Shown here: in pieces, positions 1 through 6,898 of the stretch | Position numbering within the stretch: position 1 is the first letter of the stretch | How the letters are laid out: each line of letters begins with the position of its first letter | Assembly (NCBI GenBank): GCA_007128075.1 | Contig: SKYD01000034.1 | Span: forward strand, 1-12,334 | DNA length: 12,334 bases | Source of the DNA: Thiorhodovibrio sp. | GTDB lineage: Bacteria; Pseudomonadota; Gammaproteobacteria; Chromatiales; Chromatiaceae | Direction of reading: 5' to 3' | Position numbers and translations under genes: made by a program | The notes under the pieces: model-generated | Databases searched by the model: none | The model's input: only the letters and a program-made list of their open reading frames with translations | What the model was told of the DNA's origin: nothing

Positions 1-573
1 GGCGACAATCCCAAGCTCTATTTAGAGATTGTGTTCAACAGCCGCGAGCATTTCAGCACTGAACTCAGCGCGTTGCAGGCGGTCTTGGACGAATCAGAGC
101 AACAGACCACTGCTCGGCTCCATGCCCATACCATTAAAGGACTGGCTGGCAACATTGGTGCCCAAACCTTGTTTGAGCGGGCGCGGGCACTCGAACAGGC
201 AATCAGCACTGCACAGCCACTCGATGAGCGGCGCCAATTATTACAGCATGTGGCAACCGAGATTACACAACTCAACGCCACCATTGACCAAGCCCAAGCG
301 CAGTGGCAGACCGCCAATCAAGCGACCCCCACTGCGGCATCGGTCAGCCCACAAACTCAGCGTGAAAATTTTGTCGCCGCCAAGGAGTTGCTACAAAACT
401 TTGATGCCCAATCCCGTGAGGCGGTGAACAAGCTGTGCTCTAACCTCATCGGCAGTCCAGTAGAGCAGCAAGCGCGGAAGTTGCTAAAAACCGTCAATGA
501 TTATGATTTCGAGGCGGGGCTGGATCAGTTGCTAGAATTAGCCGCCGCACTTGAGATTGATTGTGAAGGATAA
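1..573 (+). CDS. C-terminal HPt end of a hybrid sensor kinase (5' truncated by window edge)
   Basis: The reading frame is open from base 1, so the gene starts outside the window; 190 residues are visible. The first 100 or so form a histidine phosphotransfer (HPt) domain. The motif HAHTIKGLAGNIGA matches the family pattern HxxKGxAxxxG, which puts the phosphorylated histidine at partial residue 43 (bases 127-129). HPt domains pass phosphate between receiver domains in multistep phosphorelays in the cytoplasm. The remaining 90 residues, rich in Leu and acidic residues, resemble the tail often found at the end of large hybrid histidine kinases. The kinase core and any receiver would lie upstream and cannot be seen. 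The gene ends 3 nt before the HD-GYP response regulator, so the two are almost certainly co-transcribed and probably partners (inference). A free-standing HPt protein is possible but less likely. Confidence 0.85.
   Translation, partial: GDNPKLYLEIVFNSREHFSTELSALQAVLDESEQQTTARLHAHTIKGLAGNIGAQTLFERARALEQAISTAQPLDERRQLLQHVATEITQLNATIDQAQAQWQTANQATPTAASVSPQTQRENFVAAKELLQNFDAQSREAVNKLCSNLIGSPVEQQARKLLKTVNDYDFEAGLDQLLELAAALEIDCEG
565..570 (+). promoter_or_regulatory. Shine-Dalgarno site of the HD-GYP regulator
   Basis: GAAGGA lies 6 nt before the ATG at 577 and inside the last codons of the kinase gene. It fixes the start of the regulator and fits translational coupling across the 3-nt gap. Confidence 0.6.
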
Positions 574-576
574 ACA

Positions 577-1602
577 ATGCCAACCAAAAAACACACAATT
601 TTAATTGTTGATGATACGCCAGTTAATATCAACCTGCTCAAAGGAATTTTAAGCCCTTATTATTTGGTTAAAATCGCCACTCGCGGTGCCTTGGCGTTGC
701 GGGTGGCAGACAAAGAGCCGCGCCCCGACCTGATTTTGCTCGATGTGATGATGCCGGACATGGATGGCTATGCGGTGTGTCAGCAGCTTAAAAGCAAGGC
801 ATCCACCCGCGACATTCCAGTGATTTTCGTCACCGCCCGCGATCAAGCCGAAGATGAGGCGCGAGGCTTTGAGCTAGGTGCGGCGGATTATCTTATCAAA
901 CCGGTGAGTGTGCCAGTAGTGCTGGCGCGAGTACGCACCCATTTAACGCTGGCGGATGAGCGGCTGCTGTTAGCCGATGTGGTGCGCGAGCGCACCGAGC
1001 AACTTGAACAGCTAAAAATTGAGCTGATTAAACAACTTGGTCGCGCAGGTGAATTTCGTGACAACGAAACCAGCGCGCACACCATGCGCATGGCGCAATT
1101 TTCACGGCTGCTTGCCGAGCGCAGTGGTATCGAGCCAGTACAGTGCGAGATACTGCTGCATGCGGCAATGCTGCACGATGTCGGTAAGATCGCGGTTCCC
1201 GATGCCATCTTGCGCAAACCTGACAAGCTCACCGCCGAGGAATTTGCCATCATCCAGCAACACTGTGAAAATGGTGTCAAAATTATCGGCACTCACGATA
1301 CCGAAATTCTGCGTATGGCACGGGAAATTGCCCTCAGCCATCACGAACGCTGGAATGGCAGCGGCTACCCCAACGGGCTGCAAGGCGAGGAGATCCCCGT
1401 GCTCGGGCGCATCGCGGCACTAGCTGATGTGTTCGATGCCCTGACCTCAATCCGCCCTTATAAACGCGCCTGGCCAGTAGAGGAAGCACTGGAACTGATT
1501 GCCAAAGAAGCCGGCGCACACTTCGATCCCCAACTGGCACAACTGTTTATCTCTCTCGAACCTGAACTGCGACAAATTATGGCGACCTATCAGGATGAAT
1601 AA
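577..1602 (+). CDS. Response regulator with HD-GYP c-di-GMP phosphodiesterase domain
   Basis: This 341-residue cytoplasmic protein has two domains. Residues 5-125 are a CheY-like receiver: acidic pair D12/D13, phospho-acceptor D56 in LLDVMMPDMDG, T86 and K108 (DYLIKP). A helical linker, about 130-160, leads to an HD-GYP domain at about 160-335. It keeps the metal and catalytic residues: E164/H168, the HD pair H200-D201 with the following DVGK, H255/H256 and the GSGYP signature (HHERWNGSGYP). The architecture is that of RpfG-like regulators, which hydrolyse c-di-GMP when activated by a cognate sensor kinase. All landmark residues are present, so it is predicted active. The kinase gene ending 3 nt upstream is the obvious phosphodonor. 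The output cannot be deduced from sequence; biofilm and motility control are usual for the family. Confidence 0.93.
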   Translation: MPTKKHTILIVDDTPVNINLLKGILSPYYLVKIATRGALALRVADKEPRPDLILLDVMMPDMDGYAVCQQLKSKASTRDIPVIFVTARDQAEDEARGFELGAADYLIKPVSVPVVLARVRTHLTLADERLLLADVVRERTEQLEQLKIELIKQLGRAGEFRDNETSAHTMRMAQFSRLLAERSGIEPVQCEILLHAAMLHDVGKIAVPDAILRKPDKLTAEEFAIIQQHCENGVKIIGTHDTEILRMAREIALSHHERWNGSGYPNGLQGEEIPVLGRIAALADVFDALTSIRPYKRAWPVEEALELIAKEAGAHFDPQLAQLFISLEPELRQIMATYQDE

Positions 1603-1666
1603 TCCTCGCCAGAGTCCTACAATGCACCCCAACAATCCACGAATCACCCCGACTGATCAATTGGAT

Positions 1667-1697
1667 TCGACATCTTAGCTTCGCTTTCAGTTAAACT
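1667..1697 (+). promoter_or_regulatory. Possible sigma-70 promoter for the small protein/mltD pair
   Basis: TCGACA (1667-1672) matches the -35 consensus at 5 of 6 positions. The best -10 candidate, TAAACT (1692-1697), matches 4 of 6, but the 19-nt spacer is longer than the usual 17. Transcription would begin near 1704, about 40 nt before the GTG at 1744. Weak, but it is the only candidate in this gap. Confidence 0.25.
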
Positions 1698-1712
1698 AAC
1701 GCCCAAAGTTTA
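1692..1712. repeat. 6-bp inverted repeat with a 9-nt spacer
   Basis: TAAACT (1692-1697) and AGTTTA (1707-1712) are perfect inverted copies, extendable by two G-U pairs if transcribed. No T-run follows, so it is not an intrinsic terminator. It overlaps the candidate -10 element and could be a small operator; chance is also plausible for arms this short. Confidence 0.25.
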
Positions 1713-1743
1713 GTCCACCCCTTGCCTTCATTTGGAAAAATCT

Positions 1744-1932
1744 GTGAAACTCGTGATTGAACAGGAACGCCGGCGCCATCGCATTGATTGGTTTAAGGTT
1801 TTGTGCTTGTTTGTGCTGTTTGCGCTGCCGATATCGATTGCCTATCAGTTCTCAGTGCATCATCTGGTTGCTCTGCCGACGATGGCGATGTCTCCACCAT
1901 CAGCCCAGCCCCCACAGCAATCATTAGACTAG
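1744..1932 (+). CDS. Small predicted single-pass membrane protein, unknown function
   Basis: I do not recognise this protein. Starting from GTG at 1744 it has 62 residues: a charged, arginine-rich N-terminus (EQERRRHRIDW), one hydrophobic segment of about 18 residues (VLCLFVLFALPISIAYQF), and a short Pro/Gln-rich tail. The basic residues ahead of the helix suggest an inner-membrane anchor with its N-terminus in the cytoplasm. A TTG four codons upstream (1732) is in frame. I prefer GTG because TGGA at 1733-1736 sits 7 nt before it as a weak ribosome binding site, whereas nothing similar precedes the TTG. The gene ends 24 nt before mltD and could be co-transcribed with it. An overlapping frame at 1803-2027 competes but lacks protein-like features. 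It may be a real small gene or a chance open frame. Confidence 0.45.
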   Translation: MKLVIEQERRRHRIDWFKVLCLFVLFALPISIAYQFSVHHLVALPTMAMSPPSAQPPQQSLD

Positions 1933-1956
1933 CGCGGGCGTTGCATTTAACGGCTC

Positions 1957-3912
1957 ATGATAATCAACAGCCAGTGGCTGGCGATGCTGGCGCTGTTGCT
2001 TGCAATCAGCGGCTGGCCGCTGCCTAGTTTGGCACTGGATGCCAGTGCTGCGGCACCTGATCTGTTTCCTCGCCCCGCAGCCTTGGCTCCGGCACTGCGT
2101 TTTTGGACGCGCATCTATGGTGAGCTTGATGCCGATAGTGGGCTGATTCACGACAACCGCCATCTGGATATCATCTATCAGCCGCTGTTTCTCAATCCTG
2201 GGGCGACATTAGAAGTCCATCAGCGCACCATCGAGCAGACGCTGGATGAATACCGCACCAGTCTACAACGCCTCGCCGCTGGCGAGCGCGATCCACAAGA
2301 CCCCCATCTCAATCGGCTGCTCACGCTCTGGGGTGCCGACGCACCTGCTGAGGTGTATCAGGCGGCGAGTGAGCGGCTGCGGTTTCAGCGCGGTCAGGTG
2401 GATCGACTGCGCAGTGGCTTGCAACGCGCCGCCCCCTGGCAGCCACGCATTGAACGCATCCTGCGCCAGCGCGATCTGCCGCTGGGTCTGAGCATCTTGC
2501 CACATATTGAGTCGTCCTATAATCCACAGGCAGTTTCTAAAGTTGGCGCTGGTGGGCTGTGGCAGTTGATGCCTGACACCGCACGGCGTTATCTGCGCGT
2601 TGATGATGAGGTTGATGAGCGGTTTGATGTTCTTAAATCCACGGTGGCGGCGGCGAATCTGCTACAACACAATTATTCGGTCTTAGGGCACTGGCCGTTG
2701 GCAATCACCGCTTACAATCATGGTTTATCTGGGGTGCGCCGCGGGGTGCGCGAGACCGGCTCTCACGACATCGCGGTTATTGTTGAGCACTACCGTGGGC
2801 CGCGGTTTGGTTTTGCATCGCGCAATTTTTATGTTGCCTTTGTGGCGACCTTGGATCTGATCGTTCAGCTCGAACACACCCCGCTCGGCCCGCCGATTCC
2901 TCCAGCGTTGACCAGCCTGACCGCGCCTGCGTTCTTGCCAGCGCGTCCACTTGGGCAGTGGTTTGATCTGAGTTTGGCGCAACTGCGCGCCTTAAATCCA
3001 CACATTCACTATGCCGTCTGGAATGAAAACCAACTCATCGCCAGCGGCACCATCCTGCATCTTCCCGCACCCCAGGGGCGCGCCCAAAGCTGGCGCAAGC
3101 TCAATCAATTTGCGCAACACTATGGTTTTAATGCCCAACTGCCGCTGAATTATTATGAGGTGCGTTCTGGAGATTCGCTCTCAGGGATTGCGCTGCGCCA
3201 CAATACCAGTGTACAAACCCTGATGCGGCTCAATACGCTTAGCAGTGCCGATGAGATGCAGGTCGGGCGGCGGCTGAGATTACCGCCGGGCGCATTGCCG
3301 CAGCCCCAGGGCGAGGGTGCCGCCGAATTGTTATCGGATTTGTTGGCCGCTGCACATCGTCCGCAAGCTCTGCCACTGCCCGCTGAGGATGCCGAACTGG
3401 TGCGCGATGCGTTGATGGTGCCGCATCCAGTGGAGCCGCAGCCGCATCTTGCCGCCGATCCAGTTGATTACAGCGTGACTGCCGATGGTCAGATTGTGAT
3501 TCAGGTGGGCGAAACCCTAGGGCACTATGCCCAATGGCTGGAGACTCGCAGCGCCGAGCTGCGCCGTCTCAATCAACTCGACGAGAATAGCCCGTTGATG
3601 ATTGGTCAGCGGCTGCAACTGAGTTTTGAAAAGGTGACAGTGGCACAGTTTGAGCAACAGCGCACCACCTTTCATCGCCAGCGTCAACTCCGCTATTTTG
3701 AAACCAATCAGATCATTGGCGTGCGCGCCCATCCGATTGCTGAGGCGCAAACGCTGTGGCTGTTGGCGCAACAACACCAGATTCCGCTGTGGTTGCTGCA
3801 CCAATACAATCCTGATCTTGACATGAATGCTATCTTGCCAGCAGGGAGCTTGGTGGATATTCCGCAGATTGTGCCGCGCTTGAGTCAGGCCGATGCTCAG
3901 CGCGCACCTTAG
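1957..3912 (+). CDS. mltD: LysM-containing membrane-bound-type lytic murein transglycosylase
   Basis: This 651-residue periplasmic enzyme cleaves the glycan strands of peptidoglycan to form 1,6-anhydromuramyl ends. Residues 1-27 look like a signal peptide, with a hydrophobic core around LAMLALLLAISGW. An SLT (lysozyme-like) domain covers about 170-270: catalytic E185 in LPHIESSYNP, then GAGGLWQLMP and the AYNHG motif, all typical of MltD. Three LysM or LysM-like peptidoglycan-binding repeats follow. The first is clear at 399-443 (YYEVRSGDSLSGIA...GRRLRLPPG), the second is weaker at about 512-556, and the third is degenerate at about 595-637. E. coli MltD is a lipoprotein, but no lipobox cysteine is visible here, so the protein may be soluble in the periplasm or held by an uncleaved signal. 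The start at ATG 1957 has no strong ribosome binding site; ATG 1984 is an alternative that would shorten the signal peptide. It follows the small membrane protein gene by 24 nt. Confidence 0.93.
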   Translation: MIINSQWLAMLALLLAISGWPLPSLALDASAAAPDLFPRPAALAPALRFWTRIYGELDADSGLIHDNRHLDIIYQPLFLNPGATLEVHQRTIEQTLDEYRTSLQRLAAGERDPQDPHLNRLLTLWGADAPAEVYQAASERLRFQRGQVDRLRSGLQRAAPWQPRIERILRQRDLPLGLSILPHIESSYNPQAVSKVGAGGLWQLMPDTARRYLRVDDEVDERFDVLKSTVAAANLLQHNYSVLGHWPLAITAYNHGLSGVRRGVRETGSHDIAVIVEHYRGPRFGFASRNFYVAFVATLDLIVQLEHTPLGPPIPPALTSLTAPAFLPARPLGQWFDLSLAQLRALNPHIHYAVWNENQLIASGTILHLPAPQGRAQSWRKLNQFAQHYGFNAQLPLNYYEVRSGDSLSGIALRHNTSVQTLMRLNTLSSADEMQVGRRLRLPPGALPQPQGEGAAELLSDLLAAAHRPQALPLPAEDAELVRDALMVPHPVEPQPHLAADPVDYSVTADGQIVIQVGETLGHYAQWLETRSAELRRLNQLDENSPLMIGQRLQLSFEKVTVAQFEQQRTTFHRQRQLRYFETNQIIGVRAHPIAEAQTLWLLAQQHQIPLWLLHQYNPDLDMNAILPAGSLVDIPQIVPRLSQADAQRAP

Positions 3913-3915
3913 ATT

Positions 3916-3944
3916 CTGGAAAACAGAGTGAATGGCTATATAAT
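3916..3944 (+). promoter_or_regulatory. Sigma-70-type promoter of the DsrC-family gene
   Basis: A perfect -10 hexamer TATAAT (3939-3944) stands 17 nt after CTGGAA (3916-3921), a poor -35 matching 3 of 6 consensus positions. Transcription would start near 3951, giving a leader of about 47 nt. It lies immediately after the mltD stop, so the downstream gene probably has its own transcript. Confidence 0.6.
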
Positions 3945-3984
3945 CAATAGACCCCAATGCGGCTGTATCGCAGTTTAACACAAA

Positions 3985-3990
3985 AAGGAG
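3985..3990 (+). promoter_or_regulatory. Strong Shine-Dalgarno site
   Basis: AAGGAG, 7 nt before the ATG at 3998, is the best ribosome binding site in the window. It fixes the start and suggests efficient translation. Confidence 0.8.
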
Positions 3991-3997
3991 AATCCTG

Positions 3998-4336
3998 ATG
4001 GCAATTGAGGTCAATGGCACCCAGATTGAAACCACCGACAGCGGGTTTTTGGTCAATCTCAATGATTGGAGCACAGAGGTTGCCGAGGCAATCGCTGAAA
4101 GCGAAGGCATTGAATTAACAGAGAAACATTGGGACATCATCAACTATCTGCGTGATGAATATCTCAACAACAACCAAAATCAGCCGATGGAGCGCGCCCT
4201 GCTCAAGGACATCGGGAAACTCTGGGGCTCGAAACCAACCAGCAAAGATGTTTATAAACTGTTTCCGCTGGCACCGACCAAACAAGGCACCAAGATCGCC
4301 GGACTGCCAGCGGTCAACCGCAAAGGCGGCTATTAG
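3998..4336 (+). CDS. DsrC/TusE-family sulfur-transfer-like protein lacking all cysteines
   Basis: The 112-residue protein matches the DsrC/TusE fold along its whole length: an N-terminal MAIEVNGTQIETTDSGFL, the central EGIELTEKHWDIINYLRDEYL, and a C-terminal YKLFPLAPTKQGTKIAGLP. In TusE a single C-terminal cysteine relays sulfur for tRNA 2-thiouridine formation, and in DsrC two cysteines carry sulfur for dissimilatory sulfite reductase. Here the tail ends AVNRKGGY, both cysteine positions are occupied by other residues, and there is no cysteine anywhere. Persulfide transfer by the known mechanism is therefore not possible. From memory, cysteine-free members have been set apart as RspA, with a suggested regulatory role; the family fold includes a helix-turn-helix-like part. 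I leave the symbol blank for this reason. It has its own promoter and strong ribosome binding site, and its stop interlocks with that of the convergent cyclo-ligase gene. Confidence 0.88.
   Translation: MAIEVNGTQIETTDSGFLVNLNDWSTEVAEAIAESEGIELTEKHWDIINYLRDEYLNNNQNQPMERALLKDIGKLWGSKPTSKDVYKLFPLAPTKQGTKIAGLPAVNRKGGY
4333..4336. other. Interlocked stop codons of two convergent genes
   Basis: The four bases TTAG encode both stops: TAG at 4334-4336 on plus for the DsrC-family gene and TAA (complement of 4333-4335) on minus for the cyclo-ligase. No intergenic DNA and no terminator hairpin is available between them. Confidence 0.95.
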
Positions 4337-4911
4337 CAATAATAACAGCCGGCCTCGGTGACAATCACATCGAGCCGCACATCCCAGGGGCGTGGTGAGA
4401 GCGCGTCAATCCGTTGCAGCTCATGCGCCAGCCCGATCAGCTTTGGTCGCCGCCAGCTGTGCCGCGACCGCAAAGCTGAGAGGGTGCGGTCATAAAATCC
4501 GCCGCCCATCCCCAACCGCTGACCAGTGGCATCAAATGCCACCACCGGCACCAGCAACACATCAAGCTGCATGGCACTGAGTCGCCGTCGTGCTGGCGCT
4601 GGCTCGCCGATGCGATAGCGATTCGCAATCAGCACATCTCCGCGCCGATAACGAGCAAACCACAGGCGGTTAGGCTTTAAGCGTCGCAACACTGGAAGAT
4701 GCCACTGTCGCTTGCTCAAACGCTCGGCAATGATTGCGGGGTTTAATTCACCATCGCTGGCATGATAAAAGCCAATGCGGCGCGCCCGCTGTAGCCAACG
4801 CAAGCACACCACCTGCCGCGCCACCGCCTCGGCATGGGCGCGTTGTTGACCTGCTGTCAATGCTTGTCTGGCAGCACGACAATGACGGCGGATGTTTTTA
4901 GTGGGTTGCAT
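4333..4911 (-). CDS. ygfA: 5-formyltetrahydrofolate cyclo-ligase (methenyltetrahydrofolate synthetase)
   Basis: This 192-residue cytoplasmic enzyme converts 5-formyl-tetrahydrofolate to 5,10-methenyl-tetrahydrofolate using ATP, returning a storage or inhibitory folate to the one-carbon pool. The length is normal. The N-terminus has a basic helix with the RRHCRAARQAL pattern typical of the family. LDVLLVPVVAFD (about 116-127) and the signature LGMGGGFYDR (133-142) are the phosphate- and folate-binding hallmarks. Its ATG shares one base with the speA stop (TAATG), implying translational coupling in a two-gene operon. In E. coli ygfA follows the 6S RNA gene; no room for such an RNA exists here. 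It converges on the DsrC-family gene with interlocked stops. Confidence 0.93.
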   Translation of the reverse strand: MQPTKNIRRHCRAARQALTAGQQRAHAEAVARQVVCLRWLQRARRIGFYHASDGELNPAIIAERLSKRQWHLPVLRRLKPNRLWFARYRRGDVLIANRYRIGEPAPARRRLSAMQLDVLLVPVVAFDATGQRLGMGGGFYDRTLSALRSRHSWRRPKLIGLAHELQRIDALSPRPWDVRLDVIVTEAGCYYC

Positions 4912-6803
4912 TAAGCCCCATCACTCAAATAGGTATAGCCATAGAGTCCCGCTTTGAGTTCCAGAAAAAATTGTTCGCGGGTGGTGCGATCAAGCGGGCT
5001 ATTTTGCAGTAAGCGACGATAGCCAGCCAGCAGTGCCCGTGGCTCAAAGTGTACTGAGCGCAACAGCTCTTCGGTGGCATCGCCGCGTTCTGGCTCTAGC
5101 AGGCGGTAGCCGTTTGCTGCTTGTGCATCGAGGCACACATTCACTGCGTCGGTATCTCCAAACAAATTGTGAATATCGCCAAGAATCTCCTGATAGGCCC
5201 CGACCATAAAAAAGCCCAGCAAATAGCTTTCTTGCTGTGGATCGAAGTCATGCAGCGAGACGCTGGCTTCAATCCCGTCTTGATCAACATAATAGCGGAT
5301 ACAGCCATCGGAATCGCAGGTTAGATCGTGGATAATGGCGCGCCCCGTTGGCGGTTCGTGCAATCGTTGCAGCGGGACAATGGGAAAAATCTGATCAATC
5401 GCCCACACATCGGGCAGCGACTGAAACACCGAAAAATTACAAAACAGCTTATCCGCCAGATCGGTGTTGATTCGATCCAGCCATTCACGCTGCCGCCGAT
5501 TGCTATGGGAGAGTCGTGGACGCAGTGCCCGACAGAGTGCCGCATAGAGCGCGTCAGCCCGAGCATGAGCAGCAAGGGTTAATCCACCTTGAACAAATCG
5601 TTCACGCACGGAAGCACGGTACTCACCCGCTCGCGCCAAACACTCTTCGGGAGGATCAATTGCCACCCGGTTTAGGGTCTCGGCAAGTGCCTCAAGATCG
5701 GGGTCGTCGTGGTCAAGTGCCAAATGTGGCGGACAGTCGCCGCCTGGTGCTTGCTCGCGGTCGATGACATCGGTAATCAGCACCGCATGATGCGCACTGA
5801 GTGCGCGCCCTGATTCGGTAATCAAATCTGGCGCTGGCACCTGGCTGTCGTGGCACAGCCGCGCCAAGGTCGCCACGATGCTCTCGGCATAATCCGCCAG
5901 GCTATAATTGACCGAACAGTAGGCGCGAGTGCGGGTGCCCTCATAATCCACCCCCAATCCACCGCCGAGATCGAGAATCTCCAAGGGTGCGCCGAGGGCG
6001 CGTAACTCAACATAAAAACGCCCCAGCTCGGTCACGCCAGCACGAATATCGCGCAAGCTAGGAATCTGCGAGCCAAGATGGGCGTGGAGCAGCCGCAGCC
6101 ACCCCAACTGATCAGTGGCGCGTAATTGTTCCATGAGCGTTAAAATCTGGTGCGCCGATAGCCCAAATTTGGCTTTTTCGCCGCCGCTGTTTTGCCATTT
6201 GCCAGCGGCAGCCGAGGCTAAACGCACCCGAATGCCGAGCATGGGCGTGACATCAAGCCGTGTCGCCTCTTCAACCACCAGTGCCAGCTCCGAGGGCTTT
6301 TCAATCACGATCAACACCCGCAGCCCCAGTTGTTGGCCAATCAGCGCCAGCCGGATGTATTCGCGGTCTTTATAGCCATTGCAAACCACAGTCTCGCCTG
6401 CGGGAGCCAGTGCCAACACCGCCAGCAGCTCAGGCTTGCTGCCAGCTTCCAGACCAATCCCGCCCGCGCTTAAAATGGCGCGCACCACGCTGCGCTGCTG
6501 ATTGACCTTAATTGGATACACTGGTCGATAGGTGCCCTGATAAGCGTGCTGATTGATCGCAGTGGCAAAGGCGGTTTGCAGATGCCGCACCCGATGGCGC
6601 AACAGATCATCAAAGCGCACCAGCACCGGCAGCGACAAGCCCTCGGCGCGCAGATGCTCGGTTAATGCAACCAGGTCAATCTGTGTTGGGTGCGCAGGAT
6701 CGGGACGCACACACAGATGCCCCTGATCATTGACCTCGACATAGCCCTCGCCCCAGCGATGGATAGCATACAATTCGTTGCAAGAAATTGATGATGATGA
6801 CAT
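4911..6803 (-). CDS. speA: Biosynthetic arginine decarboxylase
   Basis: This PLP enzyme decarboxylates arginine to agmatine, the first step of the agmatine route to putrescine and spermidine. With the ATG at 6803 it has 630 residues, close to the E. coli enzyme (about 658). Features seen: the PLP lysine in VYPIKVNQQ (residue 99), GLEAGSKPEL, CNGYKDREYI, LLHAHLGSQ, the glycine-rich phosphate loop LDLGGGLGVDYEGT, ESGRALSAHHA, and the C-terminal catalytic-region motif LTCDSDG (about 494-500). The fold is a TIM barrel plus beta domain. A GTG at 6821 would add six residues (MQIKSI). I prefer ATG 6803 because the best -10 element (6824-6829) would start transcription downstream of that GTG, and MSSSSISCNELYAIHRWGEGY is a plausible family N-terminus. 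Neither start has a good ribosome binding site. It is followed by the cyclo-ligase gene in a TAATG overlap. Confidence 0.95.
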   Translation of the reverse strand: MSSSSISCNELYAIHRWGEGYVEVNDQGHLCVRPDPAHPTQIDLVALTEHLRAEGLSLPVLVRFDDLLRHRVRHLQTAFATAINQHAYQGTYRPVYPIKVNQQRSVVRAILSAGGIGLEAGSKPELLAVLALAPAGETVVCNGYKDREYIRLALIGQQLGLRVLIVIEKPSELALVVEEATRLDVTPMLGIRVRLASAAAGKWQNSGGEKAKFGLSAHQILTLMEQLRATDQLGWLRLLHAHLGSQIPSLRDIRAGVTELGRFYVELRALGAPLEILDLGGGLGVDYEGTRTRAYCSVNYSLADYAESIVATLARLCHDSQVPAPDLITESGRALSAHHAVLITDVIDREQAPGGDCPPHLALDHDDPDLEALAETLNRVAIDPPEECLARAGEYRASVRERFVQGGLTLAAHARADALYAALCRALRPRLSHSNRRQREWLDRINTDLADKLFCNFSVFQSLPDVWAIDQIFPIVPLQRLHEPPTGRAIIHDLTCDSDGCIRYYVDQDGIEASVSLHDFDPQQESYLLGFFMVGAYQEILGDIHNLFGDTDAVNVCLDAQAANGYRLLEPERGDATEELLRSVHFEPRALLAGYRRLLQNSPLDRTTREQFFLELKAGLYGYTYLSDGA

Positions 6804-6823
6804 AATAGATTTAATTTGCACGA

Positions 6824-6853
6824 TTTATAGCCATTTGATCAATGATCTGAACA
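6824..6853 (-). promoter_or_regulatory. Candidate speA promoter
   Basis: On the minus strand TATAAA (6829 to 6824) matches the -10 consensus at 5 of 6 positions. TGTTCA (6853 to 6848), 18 nt upstream, is a 3-of-6 match to the -35. Transcription would start near 6817, leaving a leader of about 14 nt before ATG 6803. Two GATC sites fall in the spacer. Confidence 0.35.
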
Positions 6854-6864
6854 TGGCAACAGCA

Positions 6865-6898
6865 CCACGATCCAGATTGATGGCGATTAAGATCGTGG
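6865..6898. repeat. 8-bp inverted repeat with an 18-nt spacer
   Basis: CCACGATC (6865-6872) and GATCGTGG (6891-6898) are perfect inverted copies with centres 26 bp apart. This is between two and three helical turns, so a dimeric regulator is conceivable. Each arm carries one GATC. It could also form a stem with a large loop in a leader RNA. No T-run follows on either side. Confidence 0.5.

Larger units (their letters stand above)
1603..1743. other. Intergenic gap before the small membrane protein gene
   Basis: This is the longest non-coding stretch in the window. I see no RNA gene and no hairpin followed by a T-run that would end the regulator transcript. The right half holds a candidate promoter (1667-1697) and an imperfect dyad (1692-1712). 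Confidence 0.5.

Noticed and set aside
888..1292. 134-codon minus-strand frame opposite the HD-GYP regulator
   Set aside because: Ser-rich antisense shadow of a strongly supported receiver/HD-GYP gene.
1803..2027. 74-codon plus-strand frame overlapping the small membrane protein and the mltD start
   Set aside because: It conflicts with the mltD signal peptide frame and has no coherent hydrophobic or domain pattern.
3517..4143. 208-codon minus-strand open frame antisense to mltD and the DsrC-family gene
   Set aside because: It lies opposite two well-supported genes, spans their intergenic promoter, and has no recognisable domain. It is a by-product of the plus-strand codon pattern.
4333..4345. 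Intrinsic terminators at gene ends
   Set aside because: I looked after each gene and found no GC-rich hairpin followed by a T-run. The convergent ends have no intergenic space at all.
4905..4915. Search for a 6S RNA (ssrS) upstream of ygfA, as in E. coli
   Set aside because: The start of ygfA overlaps the stop of speA by one base, so there is no room for the RNA.
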